Below are positions 18,723 through 26,952 of a stretch of DNA of 34,714 nt, piece after piece; position 1 is the first letter of the stretch, and the number at the start of each line of letters is the position of its first letter. The notes beneath the pieces were generated by a model. It was not told the origin of the DNA and did not search any database. It saw nothing but the letters and a program-made list of their open reading frames with translations. The position numbers and the translations under genes are program-made. Origin of the DNA: Beijerinckiaceae bacterium (GTDB taxonomy: Bacteria > Pseudomonadota > Alphaproteobacteria > Rhizobiales > Beijerinckiaceae); the NCBI GenBank assembly GCA_004298435.1, contig SCSF01000155.1:1-34714 (forward strand). Direction: 5' to 3'.

Positions 18723-19514
18723 TCACGCGCGCCGCCTGTCCTGCGCTTGCGCGCCGTTCAGGGGATTGGCCGGGTCCCAACCGTAGTCGATGATTTCGAA
18801 ACGCATGGTCATGGCGTCGATGAGGAGCAGACGCCCGACGAGGCTTTCACCGAAACCGACGATTTCGCGGATGACTTCCAGCGCCATCATTGTACCGACA
18901 ACGCCGGCAAGGGCGCCGATCACGCCGGCCTCGGCGCATGCAGGTATGGTGCCCGGCGGCGGCGGCTCGGGAAACAGGCAGCGATAAGTTGGCCTCGGCA
19001 CGCCGGATGCGTCTGTTTCATAGGGACGCAAGGTCGTCAGCGAGCCATCGAATGCGCCGAGCGCTGCTGTGACCAGCGGACGACGCTCGTAGAAACAAGT
19101 GTCCGAAACGAGATAGCGCGTCGTGAAATTATCTGAGCCGTCGGCGACGATGTCCCATTCCCGGATCAGATCGGCGGCATTGCTTTCATCGAGACGCAGG
19201 TGATAGGGCGTCACCTTGACATGCGGATTGAGCTCCGCGACCACTTCCGCCGCGCGCTCGGTTTTTGGCCGGCCGACGTCTGAGCTTCTGTAAAGAATCT
19301 GGCGTTGGAGATTCGACAATGACACGTCGTCATCGTCGATGATTCCAAGTTCGCCGACTCCGGCCGCCGCCAGATAGTGAATGAGTGGCGCGCCAAGCCC
19401 GCCTGCGCCGATAATGAGGACGCGCGCCGCCTTCAGCTTTTGCTGGCCAGGCCCCCCGACATCCCGCAACACGATATGGCGGGCATAACGCTCGATTTCA
19501 TCTGAGGAAAACAT
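18723..19514 (-). CDS. moeB: ThiF/MoeB/HesA-family adenylating enzyme (E1-like)
   Basis: A 263-residue E1-like enzyme that adenylates the C-terminal Gly of a small ubiquitin-like sulfur carrier such as MoaD or ThiS. Seen: nucleotide-binding GAGGLG (36-41), the Asp-rich strand end IIDDDDV, the substrate-site SNLQRQ with its Arg, and the adenylation Asp128 in DGSDNF. The zinc site is incomplete: the first pair reads TYRC rather than CYRC (only Cys179), and no C-terminal Cys-x-x-Cys is visible. There is no rhodanese domain. The ATG at 19514 follows AAAGGA. MoeB is the best guess, but a ThiF role is possible; no moa or thi gene is adjacent. Confidence 0.88.
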   Translation of the reverse strand: MFSSDEIERYARHIVLRDVGGPGQQKLKAARVLIIGAGGLGAPLIHYLAAAGVGELGIIDDDDVSLSNLQRQILYRSSDVGRPKTERAAEVVAELNPHVKVTPYHLRLDESNAADLIREWDIVADGSDNFTTRYLVSDTCFYERRPLVTAALGAFDGSLTTLRPYETDASGVPRPTYRCLFPEPPPPGTIPACAEAGVIGALAGVVGTMMALEVIREIVGFGESLVGRLLLIDAMTMRFEIIDYGWDPANPLNGAQAQDRRRA

Positions 19515-19570
19515 GGCGTCCTTTGTAAAGCCAAGCCGCAAGAAAATCGAGGCAGAAGGCAAATAGCCGC

Positions 19571-19593
19571 TCGCGGAGGGAAGCCCTCCGCGA
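19571..19593. repeat. Perfect 10-base hairpin in the moeB leader
   Basis: Arms TCGCGGAGGG and CCCTCCGCGA with a 3-base loop, 57 bases upstream of the moeB start and about 140 bases past ruvA. On the minus strand it is followed by GCGGCTATTTG, not a clear T-tract, so it may be a weak terminator of ruvCA, an attenuator or a structural element in the leader. Confidence 0.55.
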
Positions 19594-19734
19594 TCAATCC
19601 CCCCGACAGACGCCTTTCCCCGACCGCTGGCCGCATTCGCAGCCTTCATCAGAACCGATAACGCCCAGGATGCGGGAAGGTTTCAAAATTCCGCTACGCG
19701 TCGCGGGCGGCAACCCTTTCAGGCTATCATACTC

Positions 19735-20358
19735 TCAACGGCTCAGATGCTTCAGGGCCTGGCGGATCAGTGCCGCCGTATCGGCGGCCTCTCCCAAACT
19801 CTGGCGCGCACCGGCAACCGCATCTGCTGCCTGAGCCCGGGCATAGCCGAGGGTGAGAAGCCCGGCGATGGCGTCGCGGACATCCCGCATAGCGGGCGCA
19901 TCATCGTCCGTCTCAGGGCTGGCGTTGCCGGGCCGGGGCTGAACCAGCGGCAGTCCTTCTGGCATCTTGTCCTTCAGCTCGGTGACGAGGCGGGCGGCGA
20001 GCCGCGGCCCTATGCCGGGAGCCTGCGCGATCTGCGCCTTGTCCTGCCGGACGATAGCGGCGGCAAGCGCCTCCGCGCTCATCGCGCCGAGAACAGCGAG
20101 AGCGACTTTCGCGCCCACCCCCTGCACGGTCTGCAACAGGCGAAACCATGCGCGCTCCGCATCGGTGGCGAAGCCGTAGAGCCTTATCGCGTCTTCCCGC
20201 ACATGGGTTTCGATCGTGAGTTTCGCCAGCTCGCCGGCCGAGCCCAATCGCGCCAGCGTGCGCGTGGAGCAATGCACGAGATAGCCGACGCCCTGCACGT
20301 CGAGGATGATGAAATCCTCGCCGATCGTGTCGATGGTGCCGGTGAGTTTGCCGATCAT
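19735..20358 (-). CDS. ruvA: Holliday junction branch migration protein RuvA
   Basis: Binds four-way junctions and loads the RuvB motor during recombination repair. The 207-residue protein has all three domains: the N-terminal OB fold (MIGKLTGTI...GVGYLVHCS, 1-63), the tandem helix-hairpin-helix region (64-145, with [13 protein letters not shown] and [17 protein letters not shown]), an acidic linker, and the mobile C-terminal domain III (about 160-207) that contacts RuvB. The ATG overlaps the ruvC stop by four bases (ATGA), a sign of translational coupling. ruvB, the usual third gene, does not follow. Confidence 0.97.
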   Translation of the reverse strand: MIGKLTGTIDTIGEDFIILDVQGVGYLVHCSTRTLARLGSAGELAKLTIETHVREDAIRLYGFATDAERAWFRLLQTVQGVGAKVALAVLGAMSAEALAAAIVRQDKAQIAQAPGIGPRLAARLVTELKDKMPEGLPLVQPRPGNASPETDDDAPAMRDVRDAIAGLLTLGYARAQAADAVAGARQSLGEAADTAALIRQALKHLSR

Positions 20359-20897
20359 GTGCCCGAGGCGCCAAGCATCTTTTCCGCGGTTCGCACATAG
20401 CTGCCGCGGAACCGTGCATGTGTGATTGCAACCGCCAGCGCGTCGGCGGCATCGGCTGAGAGCCTTTGCGGCCCTTCCACCTGCCATTTTGGCAGCAGCA
20501 TTTTCACCATCATGGCGATCTGCGCCTTTTCCGCATGGCCGCTCCCGACGACTGTTTTCTTGATGAGATTGGCGGCATATTCGGCGACAGGCAAGCCCGC
20601 GAGCGCGGGGACGACCAGGGCGACGCCGCGCGCCTGGCCGAGCTTCAATGTCGAGCGCGGGTCCTTGTTGACGAAGACTTCCTCGATCGCCGCTTCATCG
20701 GGCTGATAGCTGCTCAATGTTGCCGCGAGACCTTCATGCAGCGTGCGCAAACGCTCGGCGAGCGGCATCTTCTCATTCGCATGCAGCGTTCCGCTCGCGA
20801 CATAGATCAGCCGCGAGCCGTCGAGCTCGACGATCCCCCAGCCCATATTCCTCAGGCCGGGATCGATGCCGATGATGCGAATCGCGACGGTCCCCAT
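20355..20897 (-). CDS. ruvC: Crossover junction endodeoxyribonuclease RuvC
   Basis: Cuts Holliday junctions by paired nicks. The 180-residue RNase H-like nuclease shows its acidic residues: Asp12 in IGIDPG, Glu72 in AIEEVF, and the Asp pair in [10 protein letters not shown] (Asp149, Asp152), plus the [10 protein letters not shown] loop. The ATG at 20897 gives [10 protein letters not shown]; a start nearer the IRIIGIDPG strand (GTG at residue 4) is also possible, and ribosome-site support is weak for both. It is first in a ruvC-ruvA operon; yebC, often upstream, is not present. Confidence 0.96.
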   Translation of the reverse strand: MGTVAIRIIGIDPGLRNMGWGIVELDGSRLIYVASGTLHANEKMPLAERLRTLHEGLAATLSSYQPDEAAIEEVFVNKDPRSTLKLGQARGVALVVPALAGLPVAEYAANLIKKTVVGSGHAEKAQIAMMVKMLLPKWQVEGPQRLSADAADALAVAITHARFRGSYVRTAEKMLGASGT

Positions 20898-21107
20898 AAC
20901 GATGGTTTATCGCGTTCGGCGTCGTTTGGCATCTCCATAAAGGTCTTCAATACCCGGCGCAACGCATGGCGCAGGACGTGGCCTGCATGCCTGGTACGGT
21001 CGATATTGTCGTTTTCGAGTGTCGTGTATGATCCAAATAAAGAGAAGCCTCGTGAAGCCGCCGACGTCAAAAGAATTCGATTTTCTTGCAATCACGATGG
21101 GGCCGCT

Positions 21108-21569
21108 ATGTACATTTTAATCATCCTGCTCACGATGGCCGTCTTGCCTATCGTCTCCATTTCCCTGGATCACGCCTTTCACCCCGCGATGCCGATAGTT
21201 ATTCAGATCGCTCGTTGGTTCGTCTTTTGGGCCGCTGGCGTCCGACTGGGACTGGCTGGCGTACGCCAGCTTGTGCAACCTTCTTTCACCGCAGAGCATA
21301 TTTTCCACATATCGAGCGATGAAGCATTGCCGCTGGTTCGCGAACTCGGTGTCGCAAACATTTCGATAGCTGTAGTTGCGCTTCTATCGCTTGCAATTTC
21401 TACCTTCGTCATTCCTGCGGCGCTGTACGCTGTGATATTTTACGGCATTGCCGGCATTCGGCACGTTGCAGAGCAAAACCGCTCGTTTAACGAAAATATC
21501 GCGATGGCGAGCGATCTATATATATCGGTACTCTTCATAGCGATCCTGGTCGCTATTTGGGTACATTGA
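21108..21569 (+). CDS. Small four-helix membrane protein, function unknown
   Basis: A 153-residue hydrophobic protein with predicted helices at about 2-20, 28-50, 88-118 (possibly two helices) and 133-152. Its look (length, first helix MYILIILL, central Arg/Trp-rich stretch) is like alphaproteobacterial DUF6790-type proteins, but I cannot confirm that. There is only a weak G-rich stretch before the ATG. The open frame continues far upstream, but that part is antisense to ruvC and is rejected. The gene is divergent from ruvC and convergent with dnaA, and it ends inside what looks like the cut end of another gene, so it may sit at a rearrangement junction (inference). Confidence 0.62.
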   Translation: MYILIILLTMAVLPIVSISLDHAFHPAMPIVIQIARWFVFWAAGVRLGLAGVRQLVQPSFTAEHIFHISSDEALPLVRELGVANISIAVVALLSLAISTFVIPAALYAVIFYGIAGIRHVAEQNRSFNENIAMASDLYISVLFIAILVAIWVH

Positions 21570-21666
21570 GGGCACGCCGCAGGTCCGCCGAAATCTCAGC
21601 ATCGAAGTGGGCGAGCAGCGCCGATCCCGCGCCGGGCGGCGCGGGCCGTATCGATAATATACGCAT
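21553..21666 (-). pseudogene. Possible 5' remnant of a small conserved protein gene downstream of dnaA
   Basis: A 37-codon frame (MRILSIRPAPPGAGS...) with AGGA eight bases before its ATG starts 49 bases past the dnaA stop. The beginning, RILSIRPAPPG followed by a HFDAEIS strand, resembles the N-terminus of a longer (about 100-aa) small protein family seen in this order; that memory cannot be checked here. The similarity stops near codon 30, and the frame ends at a TAG inside the 3' end of the convergent membrane gene. A GC-rich perfect hairpin (21626-21645) lies in the remnant. It could instead be a real tiny gene or chance. Confidence 0.38.
21626..21645. terminator. GC-rich hairpin between convergent genes (possible terminator)
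   Basis: Perfect 8-base arms CCCGCGCC and GGCGCGGG with loop GGGC, between the 3' ends of dnaA and the small membrane gene. There is no T-tract on either strand, so termination is uncertain; the sequence may only reflect Pro/Gly codons of the remnant it lies in. Confidence 0.3.
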
Positions 21667-21714
21667 GGCTAATCCTGTTAGAGTGGTACCTCGTCGGGCG
21701 GTACCCGCAGACTG

Positions 21715-23277
21715 TCAATTCTCGACCAGCATCCGCTTCAGAAGATCGACCTCCTCGGAAAGCTTGCCGTCGGCCTTCGCCAGCGCCTCGATCTTGCGGA
21801 CGGCGTGCAGCACCGTCGTATGGTCACGGCCGCCGAAGCGCCGGCCGATCTCGGGCAGGGAACGTGGCGTGAGCACCTTGGCGAGATACATCGCGATTTG
21901 CCTGGGACGAACCACATTGGCCGTCCGCCGCGCCGACAGAATGTCCGCACGCGTGACATTGTAGTGGCTCGCGACCAGCTTCTGGATCTCCTCGATTTTC
22001 ACCCGCTTCGGCTCGCGCGTGCGGATGAGATCGCGGATCGCCGGCTCTGCCGTTTCGATACAGAGCGGCTGTCCGGTGAGGGAGGTGTGTGCGACCAGCC
22101 GGTTAACGGCGCCGTCGAGGTCGCGACCATTCGTTTGAATGACGCTCGCCACATAGGAGATGACAGATGAAGGTATATCGAAGTTCGGATGCAGAAGCTT
22201 TGCGGCTCCGACGCGAGCCTCAAGCAGTTTGACGCGCAAGGACTCGTCGAGCGCGCCCATTTCGACGCAGAGGCCGCCAGCGAAACGCGAACGTACGCGC
22301 TCGTCCAGGCTCTCGAGTTCAGATGGCGGACGATCCGCTGCGATGACGATCTGTCGTCGCGCATCAATCAGCGCATTCAGCGTGTGGCAGAACTCCTGTT
22401 GAATGGATTTGCCTTGCAGGAACTGCACATCATCGATCACGAGAAGATCGATCGCGCGCAGCTTTTCCTTGAACGCGATCGCCGTCTGCGCTTTGAGCGC
22501 GCAGACAAAGCCGTGCATGAATTTCTCGGCGGTGAGATAGATGACCCGCCGTTTCGCGCCGCTCGCAGCATGGGCGACCGCCTGCAACAAATGCGTCTTG
22601 CCGAGCCCGACGGCTGCATGAATATAAAGCGGATTGAACGGGAGCGGATCGCTGCCGGCCGCGAAAGCGACGTTCTGGGCGGCGGCAAATGCGAGCTGGT
22701 TCGAGCGGCCGACAAGAAAGCTCGAAAAATTCAGCCGCTTGTCGAGCGGCGATCCGCCGAGAATATCATGTTCGCCGCCGTCTTTCGCCTTCGGCATTTT
22801 TTCGAAAGACGTGTGGGCCTGCGGCTTGACGGCATCGATGCCTGTCAGCGGGCGCTGCTGTGCGCTATCGTTGAGACCGGGGCCAGGATGCGACGCCGTT
22901 TTCTGCGCAAAATCGGCGGGAGTCCGGGGATTCAGCACGCGTGACGACGAGCGCACGCTGATGGCGATATGTTTGACATCGTCGAACTCGGTCCTGATCG
23001 CGGCTTGCAGCTTTTCCGCGTAATGCGCCTGAATCCAGCTCTTCAGAAATTTCGTCGGAACAGACAGGCGCGCGGTCTCGTCCGCGATCATTTCAAGCTC
23101 CAGACGCGCAAACCATGAGCCGAAGATTGCCTCGCCAAGTTCGGCGCGCAGACGGCGGCAGATGGATGTCCAAGCGGCATCGCTGCTTGGGTTACTGGTT
23201 GCGGCTATACGCGGAGCGTGATCTGCCGCTTCGTTGAAATCGTTGAATTCGTTGATGGTCTGGCGTGGTTTTAGCAT
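21715..23277 (-). CDS. dnaA: Chromosomal replication initiator protein DnaA
   Basis: Binds DnaA boxes at oriC and melts the origin. The 520-residue protein has all four domains: N-terminal domain I (about 30-108, [14 protein letters not shown]), a long polar linker (about 110-180), the AAA+ core with Walker A VGLGKTH (223-229), Walker [10 protein letters not shown] (278-286) and Arg-finger region [10 protein letters not shown], and the domain IV DNA-binding signature ([14 protein letters not shown] ... [15 protein letters not shown]). The first Walker A Gly is Ala, as I recall from other Hyphomicrobiales DnaA. It is a bit longer than typical because of the N-terminal polar start and linker. 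The rpsT gene, often beside dnaA in this order, is not here; a long gene-free region lies upstream. Confidence 0.97.
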   Translation of the reverse strand: MLKPRQTINEFNDFNEAADHAPRIAATSNPSSDAAWTSICRRLRAELGEAIFGSWFARLELEMIADETARLSVPTKFLKSWIQAHYAEKLQAAIRTEFDDVKHIAISVRSSSRVLNPRTPADFAQKTASHPGPGLNDSAQQRPLTGIDAVKPQAHTSFEKMPKAKDGGEHDILGGSPLDKRLNFSSFLVGRSNQLAFAAAQNVAFAAGSDPLPFNPLYIHAAVGLGKTHLLQAVAHAASGAKRRVIYLTAEKFMHGFVCALKAQTAIAFKEKLRAIDLLVIDDVQFLQGKSIQQEFCHTLNALIDARRQIVIAADRPPSELESLDERVRSRFAGGLCVEMGALDESLRVKLLEARVGAAKLLHPNFDIPSSVISYVASVIQTNGRDLDGAVNRLVAHTSLTGQPLCIETAEPAIRDLIRTREPKRVKIEEIQKLVASHYNVTRADILSARRTANVVRPRQIAMYLAKVLTPRSLPEIGRRFGGRDHTTVLHAVRKIEALAKADGKLSEEVDLLKRMLVEN

Positions 23278-23491
23278 CGATCGTCTTCTTGGGCGTCAAA
23301 ATCCGGCCGGCGCTTGGCAGCGTCGGAGAATTCGCGACAGGATGTCAGTTGGCTTGGTTTAAGGCGTCAGCGAGCAGAACAGCTTCGATGACGGACTGAG
23401 GCTCGGAGGATGCCGAACAGATCTTCGAACCATGTTCTGAAAGTGTCAGATCGATGGGCAGCAAACTGGTTCATGGCCAATACTTCCCCGT

Positions 23492-23513
23492 TTTCGAAAT
23501 TGTGATTTCGAAA
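23492..23513. repeat. Perfect inverted repeat in the dnaA upstream region
   Basis: Arms TTTCGAAAT and ATTTCGAAA (9 bases each) around TGTG, about 215 bases upstream of the dnaA start. Each arm holds the palindrome TTCGAA. It could be an operator or a hairpin. Confidence 0.55.
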
Positions 23514-23669
23514 TAAGCGTTGACACGTAAGATGAAAAACAAGCGATGAATGTTGCCTGAGGTCCCCTCAATCGCAGCAAAAAATTCCAGCAGTTATTTC
23601 ACGTTTTTCTCGGTACAGACTCCAGCCGCGTCTCGCAGCTTTTTCGGACCAGCAATACTCGGGAAACAC

Positions 23670-23688
23670 GTTCGAGAACCGCTCGAAC
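23670..23688. repeat. Inverted repeat GTTCGAG...CTCGAAC
   Basis: Perfect 7-base arms with a 5-base loop; outer ACACG and CGTGT extend the stem after a 4-base bulge. It lies in the gene-free region upstream of dnaA. No T-tract follows. Confidence 0.5.
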
Positions 23689-24213
23689 TTCTCGTGTGAC
23701 CGGCAACTCCGATCGTTGAAGGCAGAGTAACACACGAAATCGACCCGGCAAGATCGTGGTTTCATCAAAAATTCACGATTCATCGAAATGCCGCTTTGTG
23801 TGCCTGAGCGGCGAAGTTGCCGGAGCAAGCGTAAGCGTCTGATTCATCGTTGATCCATCGGTGCCTCGATGAACGGCTGACAAGTTCGCCACACCTGCCC
23901 AAATCTTTGACGAGGAGGCGCAGAGGCGAGCCGACAAATGGCTTGTCAAGCCGTGCCCTGAACTGCCCAAAAATTGCCTTTCTCATAAATCTTTGAATCG
24001 AATGGATCTTGGCTGCGCGCCTCATTTGCTCGCAGAAAAAAACATTTCGCGTGACAGGCTGCGCAAAACCGTTCAACAAACCACGGCAGCGAATTTGGCC
24101 TTTTGGCGTCGTGCAGAGAGTCTGAAAATGTATGCGTATTCTCGCGTACATTGCGGGAACCCGCGCTTTCTTCAAGAGAACCACTTCACTCAGGCAGGTC
24201 GTTGCGCGCCGGC

Positions 24214-25860
24214 TCATGTCTTCAGCATGGCTTCGAGCGTTTCGATGCGGTCGGCTTCGTGTGCCGGCTTGTCCCATCGGATCCGGCTGATCCTCGGGAA
24301 GCGCATCGCCAGGCCTGATTTATGCCGCGTCGAGCGGTTGACGCCTTCAAAGGCGATTTCGAGCACCAGTCCGGCATTTTTGCCATGCGCGATTTCGCGG
24401 ACTGGTCCGAACCGATCGACTGTGTGGTTCCGGACATAGAGATCCAGTTCGCGCAGTTCGGCGTCGGTAAAACCGAAATAGGCCTTGCCGACCGGCACCA
24501 GCGCTTCCGCATCTCCCCGGTTGCGCCAGACGCCGAACGTATAATCGGAGTAGAGCGACGAGCGTTTGCCGTGGCCGCGCTGCGCATACATCAGCACTGC
24601 GTCCACCGTCGCGGGATCGCGTTTCCATTTGAACCAGAAGCCTTTCGGCCGGCCGGGCAGATAGGCGGAGTCGGCGCGCTTCAGCATGATGCCTTCGATC
24701 GCGTCTGCGTCGATGCCGGCGCCGGCCGCCGCCGGATCGCGCCTGGCCGCGGCGAGTTCGTTCCAGTTTGCCGCTTTGACCAGCGGCGAAAGATCAAGGC
24801 GCGCCGTTTTCGCGGCGGCAATGAAGCTTTCGAGCACGCGCCGCCGTTCATCGAAAGGCAAAGGCCGCAGGTCTTCACCGTCCAGCGCGAGAATATCGTA
24901 AGCTCGTATGTGGGCCGGATAATCGGTGAGGAGCTTCGCCGAGACAAGTTTCCGGTTGAGCCTTTGCTGGAGAACTCCGAAAGGCTGCGTGCGCCCGTCA
25001 CGCAAGATCAGCAGTTCGCCGTCGATCGCAAAGGAGGCGAGGGGTTCTTGCGCTAGCGCCTCAACGATGTCGGGAAAAGCACTGGAAATGTCTTCGCCAG
25101 TCCTCGAAAACAGATTGACGATCTTGCGGCCTTCAGGGGTCTGGCCGACGCTCGCCTGAACGCGAATGCCGTCCCATTTCCATTCCGCGCGGAAATCTTC
25201 GAGCGGCATCCGCTCGCAATCCGCCTCGTCGAGCGCATGAGCGAGCATGGCCGAGCGGAACGGCGCGGGATTATCTGTTTCAGGTTTTCCGGCGCGGCCT
25301 TCGAGCCAGGCGAAAAGCTCGAGATAGGGCGGCGAAAGGGCGTGCCACAGATCTTCGATTTCGTGCGCCGGCCGATCGCCGAATTCCGCGACCGCCTGTT
25401 TGGCGACGCGCGCGGAAACGCCGATCCGCATGGCGCCGGTGATCAGCTTCAGCAAAGCCCAGCGCCCGGTCTCATCGAGCCCGTCAAGCAGCCCCGCAAG
25501 AAGGTGCGGTTGTTCCACGCTGCTCGCACCCATCAGGCTCTGAACCACGGTGGCGAGGCTTATTGACTCCTGCTCCGCGGAGCGCTCCACGCGCGGCCAA
25601 AGCAGGGCGACCGTTTCGGAGAGATCGCCGACATAGTCATAGGAGAGATCGAAGAGATATGGATCGACGCGCTCGGCGATCAACGTTTTGATGAGCTTCG
25701 GCTTGGCGTGCCGGAAACTGAGAGCGCCTGTCAATGCCGCCAGCGCGAAGCCGCGATCCGGGTCGGGCGTCGATTTGAAATAGTCCACGAGCAAACGAAC
25801 TTTCGCGTTCCGCGAAGGCTCAAAAGAGAGCTTGTCGAGAAGCGCGGCGAAGCGGTTCAA
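24214..25860 (-). CDS. ATP-dependent DNA ligase
   Basis: Seals DNA nicks using ATP. The 548-residue protein has the N-terminal DNA-binding domain (about 1-200), the adenylation domain with the nucleotidyl-Lys228 in EWKWDGIRVQ, later motifs including FAIDGELLIL and WFKWKRD (motif V), and the C-terminal OB fold ending in RISRIRWDKPAHEAD. I chose the TTG at 25860: it gives the family-like start NRFAALLDKL, and it overlaps the exonuclease stop by four bases (TTGA), which implies coupled translation. The frame stays open upstream inside the exonuclease. This ligase type is found with an MBL exonuclease, a DEXH helicase and a metallophosphoesterase in a DNA-damage cluster; here only the exonuclease is adjacent. 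Confidence 0.94.
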   Translation of the reverse strand: MNRFAALLDKLSFEPSRNAKVRLLVDYFKSTPDPDRGFALAALTGALSFRHAKPKLIKTLIAERVDPYLFDLSYDYVGDLSETVALLWPRVERSAEQESISLATVVQSLMGASSVEQPHLLAGLLDGLDETGRWALLKLITGAMRIGVSARVAKQAVAEFGDRPAHEIEDLWHALSPPYLELFAWLEGRAGKPETDNPAPFRSAMLAHALDEADCERMPLEDFRAEWKWDGIRVQASVGQTPEGRKIVNLFSRTGEDISSAFPDIVEALAQEPLASFAIDGELLILRDGRTQPFGVLQQRLNRKLVSAKLLTDYPAHIRAYDILALDGEDLRPLPFDERRRVLESFIAAAKTARLDLSPLVKAANWNELAAARRDPAAAGAGIDADAIEGIMLKRADSAYLPGRPKGFWFKWKRDPATVDAVLMYAQRGHGKRSSLYSDYTFGVWRNRGDAEALVPVGKAYFGFTDAELRELDLYVRNHTVDRFGPVREIAHGKNAGLVLEIAFEGVNRSTRHKSGLAMRFPRISRIRWDKPAHEADRIETLEAMLKT

Positions 25861-26909
25861 GGCGAACCCTCCGCGGCAGTGCCGATCCGCTCCTCGCCCT
25901 GGCCTTCGATGTCTTCCTGCCCATAGCCCATGAGGTGCAATGGCGAGGCCGCCATCCCGCGCTGTTGCGCCCAATAGACCAGAGCGTCGCTTTCGCCGTG
26001 CGTTACGAGCAGTTCATGGCAGCCGCTGTCGATAATGCTTCTGCAAAGATCGTCCCAATCCGCATGGTCGGAGATCACCAGCGGCAATTCTATGCCGCGC
26101 TGCCGGGCGCGGGCGCGCACGCGCATCCAGCCGGAGGCGAAGACCTTGCGCGGTTCGGCGTCGCCCCGGAGTGCCAGACTTTCCAGCGCCATCGGCGGAC
26201 AAAGGACGATTTCGCCGCCGAGTTTCGGAAGCTCCGTTGCAATCAGCGGACGCAGCTCGCCGAAAGCAAGCCCTGTGCCTGCATAATAGCGGGTCAATTC
26301 GGCGAGGCTGTTATGCAAAAAGATCGGCCGATCGTAACCGGCAGAGCGAATGAGCGCGAGCAGCCGCTGCGCTTTTCCAAGCGCATAAGCGCCGACGATA
26401 TGACAACGCTCGGGGAAAATTTGCAGCGAGGCGAGAAGCTTGCCGGTTTCCGCCGATGGATCAGGATGGCGAAAGACCGGCAGGCCAAATGTTGCCTCGG
26501 TGATGAAGCAATCGCAGCGCACGGGCTCGAACGGGCTGCATGTCGGATCAGCCTGCCGCTTGTAATCTCCCGATACGACGATGCGCTTGCCATTCAAAGA
26601 GATCAGGATTTGCGCCGAGCCCAATATGTGCCCGGCAGGATGAAAACTCACCTCGGCATCGCCGAGCTTTAGGGTTTCACCGTAAGCAAGTGCTTGTGTG
26701 GACTTGGCGAATGCGGGGCCGCAACGGATCGCCATGATCGCCAGAGTTTCCGGCGTTGCGAGAACCTTGCTGTGGCCGGGACGGGCATGATCGGAGTGTC
26801 CATGCGTGATGAGCGCGTGCGGCACGGGCCGCAGCGGATCGATGTAAAAATCACCTGCGCTGCAATAGAGCCCGGCGGCTGTGAGCGTGAGACATTCGGC
26901 GGCGACCAT
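25857..26909 (-). CDS. Ligase-associated DNA exonuclease (metallo-beta-lactamase / beta-CASP fold)
   Basis: A 350-residue nuclease of the SNM1/beta-CASP-like group known as ligase-associated DNA exonuclease. Seen: the metal-binding HGHSDH (36-41), further metal-ligand regions at PAGHILGSAQ and SGDYKRQ, the TEATFGLP segment, and a C-terminal SDHADWDDL with the conserved Asp-His followed by a THGES turn. The ATG at 26909 follows AAGGACCT. Its stop overlaps the ligase start, so the two are almost surely one operon and are thought to act together in repair of DNA ends. Substrate polarity cannot be read. Confidence 0.93.
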   Translation of the reverse strand: MVAAECLTLTAAGLYCSAGDFYIDPLRPVPHALITHGHSDHARPGHSKVLATPETLAIMAIRCGPAFAKSTQALAYGETLKLGDAEVSFHPAGHILGSAQILISLNGKRIVVSGDYKRQADPTCSPFEPVRCDCFITEATFGLPVFRHPDPSAETGKLLASLQIFPERCHIVGAYALGKAQRLLALIRSAGYDRPIFLHNSLAELTRYYAGTGLAFGELRPLIATELPKLGGEIVLCPPMALESLALRGDAEPRKVFASGWMRVRARARQRGIELPLVISDHADWDDLCRSIIDSGCHELLVTHGESDALVYWAQQRGMAASPLHLMGYGQEDIEGQGEERIGTAAEGSP

Positions 26910-26952
26910 AGGTCCTTAAGATAAGGTCGCCGCGCACGAATGTCAGATCCGT

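Larger units (their letters stand above)
23278..24213. other. 936-base gene-free region upstream of dnaA
   Basis: The largest gap in the window, between the ligase stop and the dnaA start, clearly richer in A/T than its flanks. It should hold the dnaA promoter. It contains perfect inverted repeats at 23492-23513 and 23670-23688, a small GCGGG-AA-CCCGC palindrome at 24153-24164, and a stray TTGACA at 23520-23525 on the plus strand without a good -10. Open frames of 60-165 codons on both strands look unlike proteins. I found no TTATNCACA-type DnaA box, so an origin here is unsupported, though not excluded. Confidence 0.5.

Noticed and set aside
20466-21107. Upstream extension of the small membrane protein frame
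   Set aside because: It is antisense to ruvC and does not look like protein until the ATG at 21108.
21299-21309. TTTTCCACA, one base from a DnaA box
   Set aside because: It is a single match inside the coding sequence of the small membrane protein with no second box nearby, so it is expected by chance.
22596-22610. DnaA Walker A with Ala in place of the first Gly
   Set aside because: Seen as unusual against E. coli, but I recall AVGLGKTHL as normal for DnaA of this order, so it is not a defect.
23278-24213. Chromosomal origin (oriC) next to dnaA
   Set aside because: I looked for TTATNCACA-type boxes on both strands and found none with fewer than about three mismatches, so I do not annotate an origin; it remains only a question.
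23568-24439. Four open frames (65-165 codons) in the gap upstream of dnaA
   Set aside because: They overlap each other on both strands, lack ribosome sites and have residue content unlike the neighbouring proteins; none resembles a family I know.
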